From Shewanella schlegeliana (lineage in GTDB: Bacteria; Pseudomonadota; Gammaproteobacteria; Enterobacterales; Shewanellaceae): a stretch of DNA of 64,000 nucleotides. Of the stretch, positions 35,794 to 44,730 are shown one piece after another. The stretch is taken from NCBI RefSeq assembly GCF_016765635.1, contig NZ_JAESVD010000004.1, positions 364,078 through 428,077 of the forward strand. The letters run 5' to 3'. Numbering within the stretch: position 1 is the stretch's first letter; each line of letters opens with the position of its first letter. The translations under genes and the position numbers were made by a program. The notes beneath the pieces were generated by a model. That model searched no databases. It saw only the letters and a list, made by a program, of their open reading frames with translations, and was not told where the DNA came from.

Positions 35794-38609
35794 AGTACTT
35801 TCCAGAGTACAAAGCTACAGAAGACTCCATTTACATAGACCTCTACCGTCAAGGCTTTGAGCGTTACTGCCGAAAATTAGCAGAACATTATGGTTGTTTA
35901 AATAACCAAGGTCTTGCGCTGCTCGATGATGATGCAGATATCGAACAAGATAGTGCCTTCATCGATGACCTATTCATTCTACCGAGCTTTAACACCAGTG
36001 GTACAAGTGCCGAGAACTACGATACAGAGCAGCAAGCATTACAGATAAAGAATAATATCAGTGTGGCTAAACTGTTAGCCAGTAGACCTCGACAGTTCAT
36101 ATTAGGTGATCCAGGGATCGGTAAAACAACTTATCTGCATTGGTTAGCGATTAGTCTAGCTCATCATAGAAGCAATTATGTCAAGCAGTCCATAGGGCCG
36201 TTACTACCGATATTATTGCGCGTCAGAGACTTTAAATCTTACCTAGCGACAGCATGCGATTCAGAGCAATTTATAGCCAACCTTAAGCACTATCTTGGCT
36301 CCTTAGGTGAGTTACTAAAACTAGAACTATTGACCCAAGCTATGGATAATGGTCAAGTTTTGCTTTTAGTCGATGGACTTGATGAAATCGGTAACACAGA
36401 GATCCAAAATTTAGGACGTTCGCTTGCAACGCTATTTAACCGATTTCCTTCCATAAAATGTATTATGACAGCTAGAGTAGTAGGCTTTGATGCCGCTCTG
36501 CTTTGGCCAGATGAAGAACATGCTAAGAAAAAAATAGAAATCAAACTAACGAATGAGCCAAGTGAATTAAACAGTACTTATAAAGATAATACGGCCTGTT
36601 CAGATTTGTACTTTCATAAAGACCATTCGTCACAACTACATGATTTTTCAACCTATTTCATTCAACCGCTTAATAACGAGCAACGACTGCAATTCAGTCA
36701 GAAATGGTGCCGTATTTATGTAAAAAACAACGACGATCAAGCTAGATTTCTCGAGGATCTACAAGCTGCTTTCAGCGATAATAATTCACTCAACAACTTG
36801 TCCCGAACTCCTGTATTACTGAACATGATTTGCTTTATTCAGCACCGTCGAGGCCGTCTTCCGAATGGTCGTGCTGAGCTGTATCAAAAGATCATCGAAA
36901 CCTACTTGGTCAGCATGGACAGAGCAAGAGGCATCGATAATAACTTTATTGACAGTGAAGACTTCGATTATACAGATATTCGCAACTGGCTTGCTAAATT
37001 AGCCTATGCAATGCAATTAGGTAAGCTTGCTGTATTACTGAGTAATGCTGATAGTACTTCTCAAATTGAAGACCTGCTATTTGAAACTCAGGCTTCCCGC
37101 AGTACTAGCCTAACAGAGTCTCAGCTATTGACCTTCTTTTCACGTGAACTAGAAGAAGTCTATGAAGACAAAAATAAGTGCCAATACACCGCCGAAAAAC
37201 TGATTGATTACATCAAGCGCCGCACTGGATTTTTGATTGACAGAGGACAAGATGCCGAGCACGACAATGAAACCCTATTTGCATTCAGCCATTTATCATT
37301 TCAAGAATACTTTGCAGCACACTTCATTAGCCAACAGTGGTCGCAACTGAGTATAAATGACAAGCTGGTGAATTCATTAACACAAAGCTGCGATACTCAA
37401 AGCTGGTTTGAATGCTGGCAGTTAGTATTTGAAGACTTTTCACACAATGGTAATAACCGCCAACAACACACTCGTTTTTTGGATCAATTATTTGGTCCTG
37501 TTGACAAGCTTACTCAAAAATTAGGTTATACAGGTGTAACTTATCGAGAAAAACAAGATTATGCTGTTCACCTATTAAGTAAAATAATACTTAATCCAGC
37601 AGTAAAACTACCTCCAAACTACCGTCAAGAACAGCTCTCTAACTTATGGTTATTTAACCTCAACCTTGACTCTAATCATGGATCAACTTCCATCTCTACA
37701 TTGTGGCCAGAACTTAGCAAAGACTTCAACAATCATGACAGCTTTAGTCGTAGAGCAGTCGATACTGCTATCAAACTGTATGATAAACAAAATTTAATTA
37801 CTCTGGATTTAACTGGTGAGAAATCTGCAGACCTACGGCCATTGAAGCTCTTTCCAGAATTATTTCAATTAAAATTGAACAACATTCTGATTAATAGCTT
37901 ACGCCCACTAGCATGTTTAAAACACTTAGGGATTTTAGAGCTAACTAACATTCATGTGTCTGATTTTTCGCCATTAGCAAATTTAAAAAATCTTCGACTT
38001 CTAGCGATTTCAAACACTCCTCTGGTAGATTTGGAGCCCATAGCTAAATTATTAAAATTGCGATCACTCTATTTGAACAATACTAATGTTACAGACTTGG
38101 CTCCTTTGGAAAGGTTAAAAAATATTGAAAACTTAACACTTAAAAATTCAGGAGTTTCCGACTTGGCGGTTTTGGAAGGAATGACAAGATTAAAATATTT
38201 GGATTTTGGGCAAACTTCAGTGAAGGACTTAACTCCATTAGCTAAACTAGTAGAATTAGATTCTCTTTTCGCTAGCTATACGTTAGTTTCAGACCTTAGT
38301 CCACTCAGTAATTTGACACAACTAGAGTACCTAGATTTAGACGGGACTGAAATTGCAGAGCTAGGCCCAATTGCAAGATTAAAAAAACTCGGTGTGCTTT
38401 GGCTCAATAATACGATTATTTCTGACTTAAAGCCTTTGACAAACTTAATAGAGCTTACGAGCCTTTGCATTAACAATACTAATGTTACTGACTTGACGGC
38501 AATAATGAATTTACAAAAACTCCGAACTTTAGAGATTAAAGAGTGCCAACTGTTAGATAAGAATGGATTAGAAAGTTTACCTGATAATTTAAAAATCTAT
38601 ACTGATTAA
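35790..38609 (+). CDS. NACHT NTPase with C-terminal leucine-rich repeats (bacterial NLR-like)
   Basis: A 939-residue protein. A short N-terminal region (1-100) precedes the NACHT module: Walker A FILGDPGIGKTTYL (about 103-116), Walker B VLLLVDGLDEIG (about 190-201) with the tandem-acidic DGLDE typical of NACHT, then CIMTARVVGFD (sensor 1). FAFSHLSFQEYFAAHFI (about 500) is the conserved winged-helix end of NACHT proteins. From about residue 690 to 930 run about ten 22-residue leucine-rich repeats of the pattern LxxLxxLxLxNTxVxDLxPL. No signal or membrane segment. Start chosen at the ATGA overlap with GAGGA upstream. The layout is that of eukaryotic NLRs; bacterial NACHT proteins are known phage sensors, so defence is the leading inference. 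Confidence 0.9.
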   Translation: MKYFPEYKATEDSIYIDLYRQGFERYCRKLAEHYGCLNNQGLALLDDDADIEQDSAFIDDLFILPSFNTSGTSAENYDTEQQALQIKNNISVAKLLASRPRQFILGDPGIGKTTYLHWLAISLAHHRSNYVKQSIGPLLPILLRVRDFKSYLATACDSEQFIANLKHYLGSLGELLKLELLTQAMDNGQVLLLVDGLDEIGNTEIQNLGRSLATLFNRFPSIKCIMTARVVGFDAALLWPDEEHAKKKIEIKLTNEPSELNSTYKDNTACSDLYFHKDHSSQLHDFSTYFIQPLNNEQRLQFSQKWCRIYVKNNDDQARFLEDLQAAFSDNNSLNNLSRTPVLLNMICFIQHRRGRLPNGRAELYQKIIETYLVSMDRARGIDNNFIDSEDFDYTDIRNWLAKLAYAMQLGKLAVLLSNADSTSQIEDLLFETQASRSTSLTESQLLTFFSRELEEVYEDKNKCQYTAEKLIDYIKRRTGFLIDRGQDAEHDNETLFAFSHLSFQEYFAAHFISQQWSQLSINDKLVNSLTQSCDTQSWFECWQLVFEDFSHNGNNRQQHTRFLDQLFGPVDKLTQKLGYTGVTYREKQDYAVHLLSKIILNPAVKLPPNYRQEQLSNLWLFNLNLDSNHGSTSISTLWPELSKDFNNHDSFSRRAVDTAIKLYDKQNLITLDLTGEKSADLRPLKLFPELFQLKLNNILINSLRPLACLKHLGILELTNIHVSDFSPLANLKNLRLLAISNTPLVDLEPIAKLLKLRSLYLNNTNVTDLAPLERLKNIENLTLKNSGVSDLAVLEGMTRLKYLDFGQTSVKDLTPLAKLVELDSLFASYTLVSDLSPLSNLTQLEYLDLDGTEIAELGPIARLKKLGVLWLNNTIISDLKPLTNLIELTSLCINNTNVTDLTAIMNLQKLRTLEIKECQLLDKNGLESLPDNLKIYTD

Positions 38610-38657
38610 TACTTTAAGCGTCTAATTACATTGTAGTTAACAGGCCAATTAATAGCC

Positions 38658-38702
38658 GGTAGGCTTGTGGTGCCAGAATATGTGCCAGAGATGAGCTTTT
38701 AA
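38658..38702 (+). repeat. right copy of the 45-bp direct repeat
   Basis: Identical to the last 45 bases of scoB at 34001-34045. It begins 48 bases after the NACHT stop and is followed, within 70 bases, by a strong terminator that would suit scoB. Candidate attR. Confidence 0.95.
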
Positions 38703-38770
38703 CGACAAGCCGTTCGATAAAGCGAGCCGATAAAACAAGCCTAAAGTGCAATTTGATAGAGCGAGTAAAT

Positions 38771-38801
38771 AAAACGCAGCTTAATAAAAGCTGCGTTTTT
38801 T
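38771..38801 (+). terminator. strong terminator, probably native to scoAB
   Basis: AAAACGCAGCTT pairs with AAGCTGCGTTTT around a five-base loop, followed by more T. It lies 68 bases after the right repeat copy. Without the insertion it would be 68 bases after scoB. Confidence 0.9.
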
Positions 38802-38994
38802 ATTGTTATAAAGCAGCGACAACACGGGTAAAGGTGACTCACATGATGGAGTCGCTCTTGAGTTTAAGCCATTCATCATTACCCACTCATTATTACCTAC
38901 TCATCATTGTCCACTAAGCCCATAAAAAGCGCTTTTATCCCTAAGCTTAAACATTTACTATCATACCCACTAAGAAGCTGAAGAAACCTAACTT
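38801..38994. other. gap before the 38995 gene
   Basis: About 190 bases with short imperfect repeats of the type CCCACTCATTATTACC / CCTACTCATCATTGTCC (38881-38915). No gene or clear promoter is recognised. Confidence 0.4.
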
Positions 38995-39468
38995 ATGATA
39001 GAGCGCATCCAAAATGCTTACGATGGCGAAATTTATGGCATCTCTTTTTTCAGCTATTTAGACAACAACTATCAGTTCAAAGCATCCTCAAAAACATTGT
39101 GGAAAACCTTAATTCAAGTTGAGACGCTAACCGCTAACCTCCTCGAAAATACATTAGCTGAGCATCAATTTGAGTACGATTGTAATAACGGTGCAATGAT
39201 CAACAAGGGCAACAGTGATGCCCAGAAATGGTGCCATCTACCATGGGCAGAGCTAGTCGATACCCTAGTCAACTGGGTTGAACCTTACGAGAAGAAATAT
39301 CGTGACTGGGCTGATGAAGCCAGAATAGAAACCGACAGTTTCCGATTAATCGCCGAGCATGAGACGGCCATATACGAATGCTTCAAAGCTGAGAAAGTTG
39401 GAATATCAGGGGAAATGATTCTTTTAGATTTTATCAACAAGTATCAAGCCAAAGTCCAGAACGGCTAA
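38995..39468 (+). CDS. hypothetical protein, 157 residues
   Basis: I do not recognise the family. The product is acidic and soluble, without signal peptide or membrane segments, and is rich in aromatic residues (KWCHLPWAELVDTLVNWVEPYEKKYRDWADEA at mid-protein). The ribosome site before the ATG is weak. Base composition is closer to the core genome than to the adjacent insertion. It lies 292 bp right of the right repeat copy, so it probably belongs to the ancestral chromosome, not to the KAP/NACHT unit. Confidence 0.65.
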   Translation: MIERIQNAYDGEIYGISFFSYLDNNYQFKASSKTLWKTLIQVETLTANLLENTLAEHQFEYDCNNGAMINKGNSDAQKWCHLPWAELVDTLVNWVEPYEKKYRDWADEARIETDSFRLIAEHETAIYECFKAEKVGISGEMILLDFINKYQAKVQNG

Positions 39469-39667
39469 GAAAATACGCTCCATCTATCCTACTGCACTCT
39501 CTGCGCCAGTTATCTCTGTTCCACCTCACTTCAGCCGTTATACGGCAGACTCAGTAGAAAACGCTCACCTCAAATACTGGTACGGCTTGACGACAGCAAT
39601 ATTTGAGGCTTGCTAGAGAATTAAAAACGCTCCTTGTTGAAAAGTATCGTTAACTCAAGGTTTTCAA

Positions 39668-41686
39668 TTACTGATATAAATTTGAATCTACTGTTTTGTC
39701 GCTAAACGGCACGATCTCAAACTTTTCATCGAACTTAACTAAGGTACTAACCAACTTACTCAACACCGTATCATCGCCTTCAAGAGTCGCGTCCTTCGAT
39801 GCAATCAGATCTGACAGACGGGCTTGACCCAACAATATTTTTGTAAAGCCATCGTCATCCAAGGTGATTGTTGCATCGGCATCCTTTTTAGCCTGCTCGA
39901 CTTTAATATTACTTAAGTTGCCATTAGACATTTCAACAAAATAGACTTCACCGTCAACGATAATATTCATCGTAAATGGCGTATGTTGAGCCTTTAACGA
40001 ATCTACTTGGACTGCAATATAATCGAGTAACATCCCAGGGTCCATTTCAGATAGGATATCAGCTGAGGCCGTTTTAGGGGCTCCAGGGCTGACCTTACCC
40101 AGACGTAACTCTTGTGCGCCAGTGAGATAAATATTGCGCCATCCCGCCCCTTCCGCTTGATAACCCATTTGTTCATAGGCATCTGCCAGCATCGCTCTTG
40201 CCTCTGTGTTATTAGGCTCGGCCTGCACGACTTTATTTAAAACCGTAGCGACAAAGCGATAATCACCATCGGAAAAATCTTTTTTCGCTTTATTTAAAAT
40301 AGCCTTCGCGCCGCCCATATATTCTACAAACTTGGCAGACTCGGCTTTAATCGGTAGCGGGTTTAAGTTGGCAGGATTCATATCAAAATAGCCCAAATAC
40401 ATATTGTAAACGGCGCGGGCATTATGTGAGTAGGTACCGTGGTAACCATTGGTATGCCATGCTTTTTGAATACTCTCAGGCATCACTTCATATATTTTGT
40501 CACCCAGATCTTGCAGAACGTAGCCATTATTGGCGAGTCTCAAAGTTTGATTATGAGTAAAGCCATAAGCATCTCGCTGCATTTTTAGATAATCTACGAT
40601 CTCCTTTGTTGACCAGATAGGTGCCGAATGCGACGCAAACAGTACCTCGACCTCACCTCCCCACATATTGAGCATTTGGTTGATTTTCTTTGACCACTTT
40701 AAGGCGTCACGAACTTTAGCACCTCGTAAGGTGTAAATATTATGCATACCTTGATAGGTAACCTCACCAGTCCACAAGGCTTTCATTGAAGGTATGTAAG
40801 TCACCATTTCTGATGGTGCTTCGGTTCCCGATGCATCGAGGAAAACCATCTCTAAGCCATCGATGGTTAACTCCTCCACATCGGCCTTTAGGTTAAGCTC
40901 ATAATCGGGCGTAACATAGGTAATTTGGCCCGAGGATAAACCTTTAGCTAAAGCCGCATCGACGATGCCGTGCTCATTACGTCCCAGTGTGGCGCCATAT
41001 TGATAGGCTGCACGACGTGACATGGCATTCCCAGCAAGGACATTTTCATCGACCGTTTCCTTGGTGATATTTTTTGATCCATAGACCTTCACATCAGGAA
41101 AGGCCTCCTGGATAGCGCGGGCACCGCCAAAATGGTCGGCATGAGAGTGGGAGTAGAGCATCGCAACAACCGGGAGATCACCGTCTTGAGGCACATTCTC
41201 TTGAAAGAACTTCAAAGACTGCGCCGCAGCCTCCTTAGTGGTTAACACATCATAAACTATCCAACCTGTTTTCCCGCGAATAAAGGAAAGTGAGGCAAGA
41301 TCTGCCCCACGGATCTGATATATTTTCCCGGGTAACACCTCATAAAGGCCTTCGGCCTTCTGATTCAAAACCGCCTGTCTCCAAAGCGATGGATTGACTG
41401 TTGCTGGCGCACTATCTGCAGAGTTTTCATCGATAAACTTAAAACTATTACGAATGATGTCACCGGTTTTTTGGTCAAACTCAGCAACGAGCCCCTTATC
41501 ATTATTCTCAAAGGCTCGAACATCGGTGAAGTTTAAGGTCTCGGCATAGGCTCGATTTGCAGCCTGAGTTTGCGGTGTCGCAGGCTTTCCACCCACATCT
41601 TTAATCGAAAGGTCATGCTCTTCGGCATAAATTGAAGCGCTCGATAATAGTAGGCTGTATACGATGAATCTGTATCTCTGTTTCAT
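39668..41686 (-). CDS. alkyl sulfatase (SdsA1-type metallo-beta-lactamase fold), secreted
   Basis: Hydrolyses primary alkyl sulfates such as dodecyl sulfate to the alcohol and sulfate. 672 residues from the ATG at 41686, which has AGGA seven bases upstream and opens a signal peptide MKQRYRFIVYSLLLSSASIYA. The binuclear zinc motif is YSHSHADHFGG (His180, His182, Asp184, His185); FASHSAPIW and GYHGTYSHNARAVYN follow. The dimerisation domain is mid-protein, and the C-terminal ~120 residues form the SCP2-like alkyl-sulfatase C domain (ending near FDEKFEIVPF). Monocistronic. Confidence 0.92.
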   Translation of the reverse strand: MKQRYRFIVYSLLLSSASIYAEEHDLSIKDVGGKPATPQTQAANRAYAETLNFTDVRAFENNDKGLVAEFDQKTGDIIRNSFKFIDENSADSAPATVNPSLWRQAVLNQKAEGLYEVLPGKIYQIRGADLASLSFIRGKTGWIVYDVLTTKEAAAQSLKFFQENVPQDGDLPVVAMLYSHSHADHFGGARAIQEAFPDVKVYGSKNITKETVDENVLAGNAMSRRAAYQYGATLGRNEHGIVDAALAKGLSSGQITYVTPDYELNLKADVEELTIDGLEMVFLDASGTEAPSEMVTYIPSMKALWTGEVTYQGMHNIYTLRGAKVRDALKWSKKINQMLNMWGGEVEVLFASHSAPIWSTKEIVDYLKMQRDAYGFTHNQTLRLANNGYVLQDLGDKIYEVMPESIQKAWHTNGYHGTYSHNARAVYNMYLGYFDMNPANLNPLPIKAESAKFVEYMGGAKAILNKAKKDFSDGDYRFVATVLNKVVQAEPNNTEARAMLADAYEQMGYQAEGAGWRNIYLTGAQELRLGKVSPGAPKTASADILSEMDPGMLLDYIAVQVDSLKAQHTPFTMNIIVDGEVYFVEMSNGNLSNIKVEQAKKDADATITLDDDGFTKILLGQARLSDLIASKDATLEGDDTVLSKLVSTLVKFDEKFEIVPFSDKTVDSNLYQ

Positions 41687-41884
41687 AAGTGCATCCTGCA
41701 ACGTCATAAATGTAAACAAATTGTAGCGCATCGTTCGGTAAATCTAAAAATAAATTAGCATCAACCTTCTGCGGAATCGGAAGCTATTCCTATACTTATG
41801 CAATAGCTCCCCACCAAAGCGAGGGGATTAACTCAATTTGCTTTCATAGTTCGTATTGCCCAAATTTATCGAGAACCGAACAAG

Positions 41885-42376
41885 ATGAAAACTAAAGCTG
41901 AAGGATTTACCCTAGTTGAATTAGTTGTTGCCATTATCATTCTTGGCATTATCAGTGTTATTGCTATCCCCAAATTTATCTCCTTTGAAGATGAATCTCA
42001 TGATGCCGTGATGCGGCAAACTTATGCTTCAGTTAAGAGTGCAATCAGTCTTGTTCGGGCCAAGGGTTTTGCTTCAGATAAAGACTGCGAGTCAAATAAT
42101 AGTCGATTAGAATCTTTTAAGTCTGTAGAGATCAATAATGTGCAAATCTGTGTCGATCCAATACAGGGATTTCCCCATATCGATCTATTTCGCCGCGGCA
42201 CAGAGTCTGAACAAATCAATGCCATGTTGGACTTAGATAATAACTTTGATCAGGTTTGGTGGGCTGGGGGATTTTACTTATACCCAAAAGGGATCACTGA
42301 CGATCAATCGATGAATTGCTATATTTTTTACGATTTTGATACTAAGACTACTGAGATGGTAAACACAGATTGCTAA
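41885..42376 (+). CDS. type IV pilin-like (prepilin) protein
   Basis: A 163-residue protein beginning MKTKAEGFTLVELVVAIIILGIISVIAIPKFI: the prepilin peptidase site is after Gly7, followed by the Glu5-containing hydrophobic helix. Four cysteines lie in the C-terminal domain (positions about 60, 76, 144 and 163), two pairs likely forming disulfides. No assembly ATPase or platform gene is adjacent, so it depends on a pilus or secretion system elsewhere; the style is MSHA-like. It is the first member of a duplicated segment whose second copy (44731-45363) is wrecked. Convergent with nrfA. Confidence 0.9.
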   Translation: MKTKAEGFTLVELVVAIIILGIISVIAIPKFISFEDESHDAVMRQTYASVKSAISLVRAKGFASDKDCESNNSRLESFKSVEINNVQICVDPIQGFPHIDLFRRGTESEQINAMLDLDNNFDQVWWAGGFYLYPKGITDDQSMNCYIFYDFDTKTTEMVNTDC

Positions 42377-42464
42377 CGATTCAAACTAGGCCATTATACA
42401 CACTCTTCTCCTCTGTGGGCGCATGGATAGCAGTTATAAAAATTAAGGATAAACGTGAGATAAA

Positions 42465-42494
42465 AAAATCCGAGAAGCCAACTTCTCGGATTTT
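42465..42494. terminator. terminator between the prepilin gene and nrfA (copy A)
   Basis: AAAATCCGAGAA pairs with TTCTCGGATTTT around a six-base loop, symmetric and flanked by A/T runs, between convergent genes. It has a clear counterpart at 45532-45559. Confidence 0.9.
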
Positions 42495-42517
42495 ATTAAA
42501 GTCACAACCGTTAACGT

Positions 42518-43903
42518 CTACTCACCGCCGTTGGTCGCCTTATATTCAGCTTCCCACTTAGGTACCACTTTCTCGATAAAGATTGCTTTATCTGCATTCA
42601 TTTTTTCCATATCCATGCCTAAAAGTGCCTGCGCTTTCGCTTCTGTGGAGATATCTGGAATTGCGACAGCCGTTTTAACACCTTGAGCTGCCAATACTTT
42701 AGCAAGCTTAGCGCGGGCATCAGCGGTTTTAGTTAATGACGTCTCTAAAATACGCAGTCCCTCTTCCGGCGCGTGAGCAGCGATACCGTGAGATGCAATG
42801 GCAAAATCCCAACGCCATTGAGCATGACGAATGTCCGTTAACGCCGTAGTCATTTGCTGCTCTGTTGCTCCCGCCTTCCAAGCGGCATCGGCCTCAAAGT
42901 GAGCTTTCACTAACTCGGCCTCAGCCTTAAGCTTTAGGGTATTAACCTTATCTTTATTTGCCTGTACTAGCCCTTGCAACTGGTCTTTGGTTTGTTCGTG
43001 ACAGGTTGCACAGGTAAATTCAAATTTATCAAATGGATTACCTACATTATGGTCTGTGTATTCTTTACCTTCAGCATTGGTTACACGCGGCATATGACAA
43101 TCTGTACATGATATTCCCATCTCACCGTGCATACCCAGAGCGGTAGTCTCATACCCAGGGTGCTGGGCTTTTAACATAGGCGCTTTTGATAGTTGATGGG
43201 TCCAATCTTTGAACTTCAACTTGTCATAGTATGCTTCCATCTCTTCTACTGAGGTGCCATCGTCCCAAGGGAACTTAACCCAATTTGGATGCTCGGCTGT
43301 TTTTTCAAAGTAATACTCCACGTGACACTGGCCGCACACCATATTTTGCTTCTCGCTTTTTTCAGCCTTATCAAATGGTGTACCAATTGCCGCAAAGGCA
43401 CGCTCAGCAAATGGCCGTGCGACCCTTAACTTAGGTGTTCCAGGCTTATGACAATCTGCACAACCAATGACATTATCGATTTCAGGGCCACCTTTAGCCC
43501 ACTTGCCCTTGAAGTACTCTCCCTCACCTTGTTCTTCGATAACACGCGGGACATCAGGGCTCTTACAACTCCAACAAGCCATCGGCATAGGGCCTTCATC
43601 CGCTTTCATCGGTGCGCCAGTTCGTAGTGTGGTTCTCACATCGGTAATTGCATACTGATGCCCTCTAGGGGCGTTATAATCTTTAGAAAACCCATAACCC
43701 GCCCACAGAATAACTAAGTTAGGATCAGCGGCTAATGCATTGGAAACCTCTTTGCTTTCAGCTGTTTTTTGCCAGCTTTGATATTGCTTAGGAAAGCGCT
43801 TCTCGTACTGAGCATTATCTGCTGGATTCGTTTTTGCCATCGCTGTACTACTTAAAATGCCAATGCAGACTCCAGCTATCAAGGAAACTTTGTATGCTTT
43901 CAT
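42518..43903 (-). CDS. nrfA: ammonia-forming cytochrome c nitrite reductase, copy A
   Basis: Periplasmic pentaheme enzyme reducing nitrite to ammonium with six electrons. 461 residues with a signal peptide ending STAMA. Heme sites in order: CWSCK (the lysine-ligated catalytic heme), CADCH, CGQCH, CTDCH and [29 protein letters not shown] and the His in [10 protein letters not shown] are typical NrfA elements. The ribosome site is weak. No nrfBCD or ccm genes are adjacent, so electrons probably come through CymA as in Shewanella. It is about 85-90 percent identical by eye to copy B. Confidence 0.96.
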   Translation of the reverse strand: MKAYKVSLIAGVCIGILSSTAMAKTNPADNAQYEKRFPKQYQSWQKTAESKEVSNALAADPNLVILWAGYGFSKDYNAPRGHQYAITDVRTTLRTGAPMKADEGPMPMACWSCKSPDVPRVIEEQGEGEYFKGKWAKGGPEIDNVIGCADCHKPGTPKLRVARPFAERAFAAIGTPFDKAEKSEKQNMVCGQCHVEYYFEKTAEHPNWVKFPWDDGTSVEEMEAYYDKLKFKDWTHQLSKAPMLKAQHPGYETTALGMHGEMGISCTDCHMPRVTNAEGKEYTDHNVGNPFDKFEFTCATCHEQTKDQLQGLVQANKDKVNTLKLKAEAELVKAHFEADAAWKAGATEQQMTTALTDIRHAQWRWDFAIASHGIAAHAPEEGLRILETSLTKTADARAKLAKVLAAQGVKTAVAIPDISTEAKAQALLGMDMEKMNADKAIFIEKVVPKWEAEYKATNGGE

Positions 43904-44262
43904 AGGTTATCCATCCATTATGTGAGGGTATTGAGATATATAAAATGTAGTCGCTATAACCACGTTGTCAAAAGCTACAGCAATTTAATTTTCTTTTTAT
44001 TTTCAAAGGGGATTTTCACATAAGCTCAATAATTAACCCGGCTGAAAATGAGGCGTTTACCTCTGCTATTGAGGGCTTAAATTAGCGCTATCTGTGCATC
44101 GGAAAAAACAAGCTCAATTGAGGCTTATCAGTCTTGAAATTAAACTGGCGCTCTCTATGTCTTTATCTAGTATGAGTGAAAGTCGGTTTGGTTAAAGTCA
44201 GTTGGCTAGAATCGGGTTCGTTACATAGAGTTAATTCGAATAAATCTGTTTAGGGGGCAATC
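43904..44262. other. divergent region upstream of nrfA copy A
   Basis: 359 bases between nrfA and the 44263 gene. It contains a CTCAATTGAG palindrome near 44112 but no full FNR or CRP consensus. No gene is visible. Confidence 0.45.
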
Positions 44263-44700
44263 TTGAAAATTGATATCTCTGGCAAACACACCATTTCCGT
44301 GTTTCAGCTGACAGCGGTGTTTAGCATGTTGTTTGCTTTAGTGGGGTTTAGCTATAACGTTTGGCGCATGGAGATCACCGAGTACAACAGCAATGTGCGT
44401 TCGGCGAGTTTTGAACTGTTACTACAGCTGTCTGAACTTGAATCTATCGTCTATGCCGCTCACTACGATCAAGACCCGGTTTTAGGTAATCCACGTAAAG
44501 GCTGGGTAAAGGTCAATTTGATTGCCGACTTAAGCATGGTAACCGAGCCTGAGCTCAGTATTGCCGCAGAGGAGCTTAAACTGAGCTGGCAATCCAATTG
44601 GCAACAGCTGGCCGATAATGAAGCTAGCGCCCAAGCGGTAGTGACTAAAATTGATGATACTCGCGCCCAAGTGCGTCATCTGCTCAAACGCTTAGACTAA
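44263..44700 (+). CDS. small single-pass membrane protein beside nrfA
   Basis: 145 residues, family not recognised. One N-terminal membrane helix (about residues 14-34, FQLTAVFSMLFALVGFSYNVW), then a mostly helical periplasmic or cytoplasmic domain ending in a Lys/Leu-rich helix (VVTKIDDTRAQVRHLLKRLD). Start is TTG at 44263, preceded by AGGGGG at suitable distance; no better ATG exists upstream of the membrane helix. A decayed duplicate lies at 47522-47875. Co-duplication with nrfA suggests a functional link, but the role is unknown. Confidence 0.7.
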   Translation: MKIDISGKHTISVFQLTAVFSMLFALVGFSYNVWRMEITEYNSNVRSASFELLLQLSELESIVYAAHYDQDPVLGNPRKGWVKVNLIADLSMVTEPELSIAAEELKLSWQSNWQQLADNEASAQAVVTKIDDTRAQVRHLLKRLD

Positions 44701-44730
44701 ATCCTCGATTAGAATAGTGAAACATAAATT

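Larger units (their letters stand above)
34046..38702 (+). mobile_element. 4.66-kb KAP/NACHT-LRR insertion between 45-bp direct repeats
   Basis: The segment carries exactly two genes, is richer in A+T than the liu genes on its left, and lies between a 45-bp repeat of the 3' end of scoB. This is the pattern left by elements that integrate into the 3' end of a gene and restore its reading frame. No integrase or transposase gene is visible inside, so it would have to move in trans or by homologous exchange. What is certain is the repeat and the gene content; mobility is inferred. Confidence 0.75.
41885..44700. repeat. copy A of the pilin-nrfA-membrane protein segmental duplication
   Basis: Three genes in the order prepilin (+), nrfA (-), small membrane protein (+). 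The same order and orientation, with homologous terminators between, recurs at 44731-47875. All three genes are intact in this copy. Confidence 0.85.

Noticed and set aside
34396..38609. Remnant of a prophage or a restriction-modification island
   Set aside because: No integrase, methylase, nuclease or phage structural gene is visible inside the 45-bp repeats; only the two NTPase genes.
43904..44262. FNR or CRP site upstream of nrfA copy A
   Set aside because: Only partial half-sites (for example TTATGTGA) were found; no arm pair with the right spacing.
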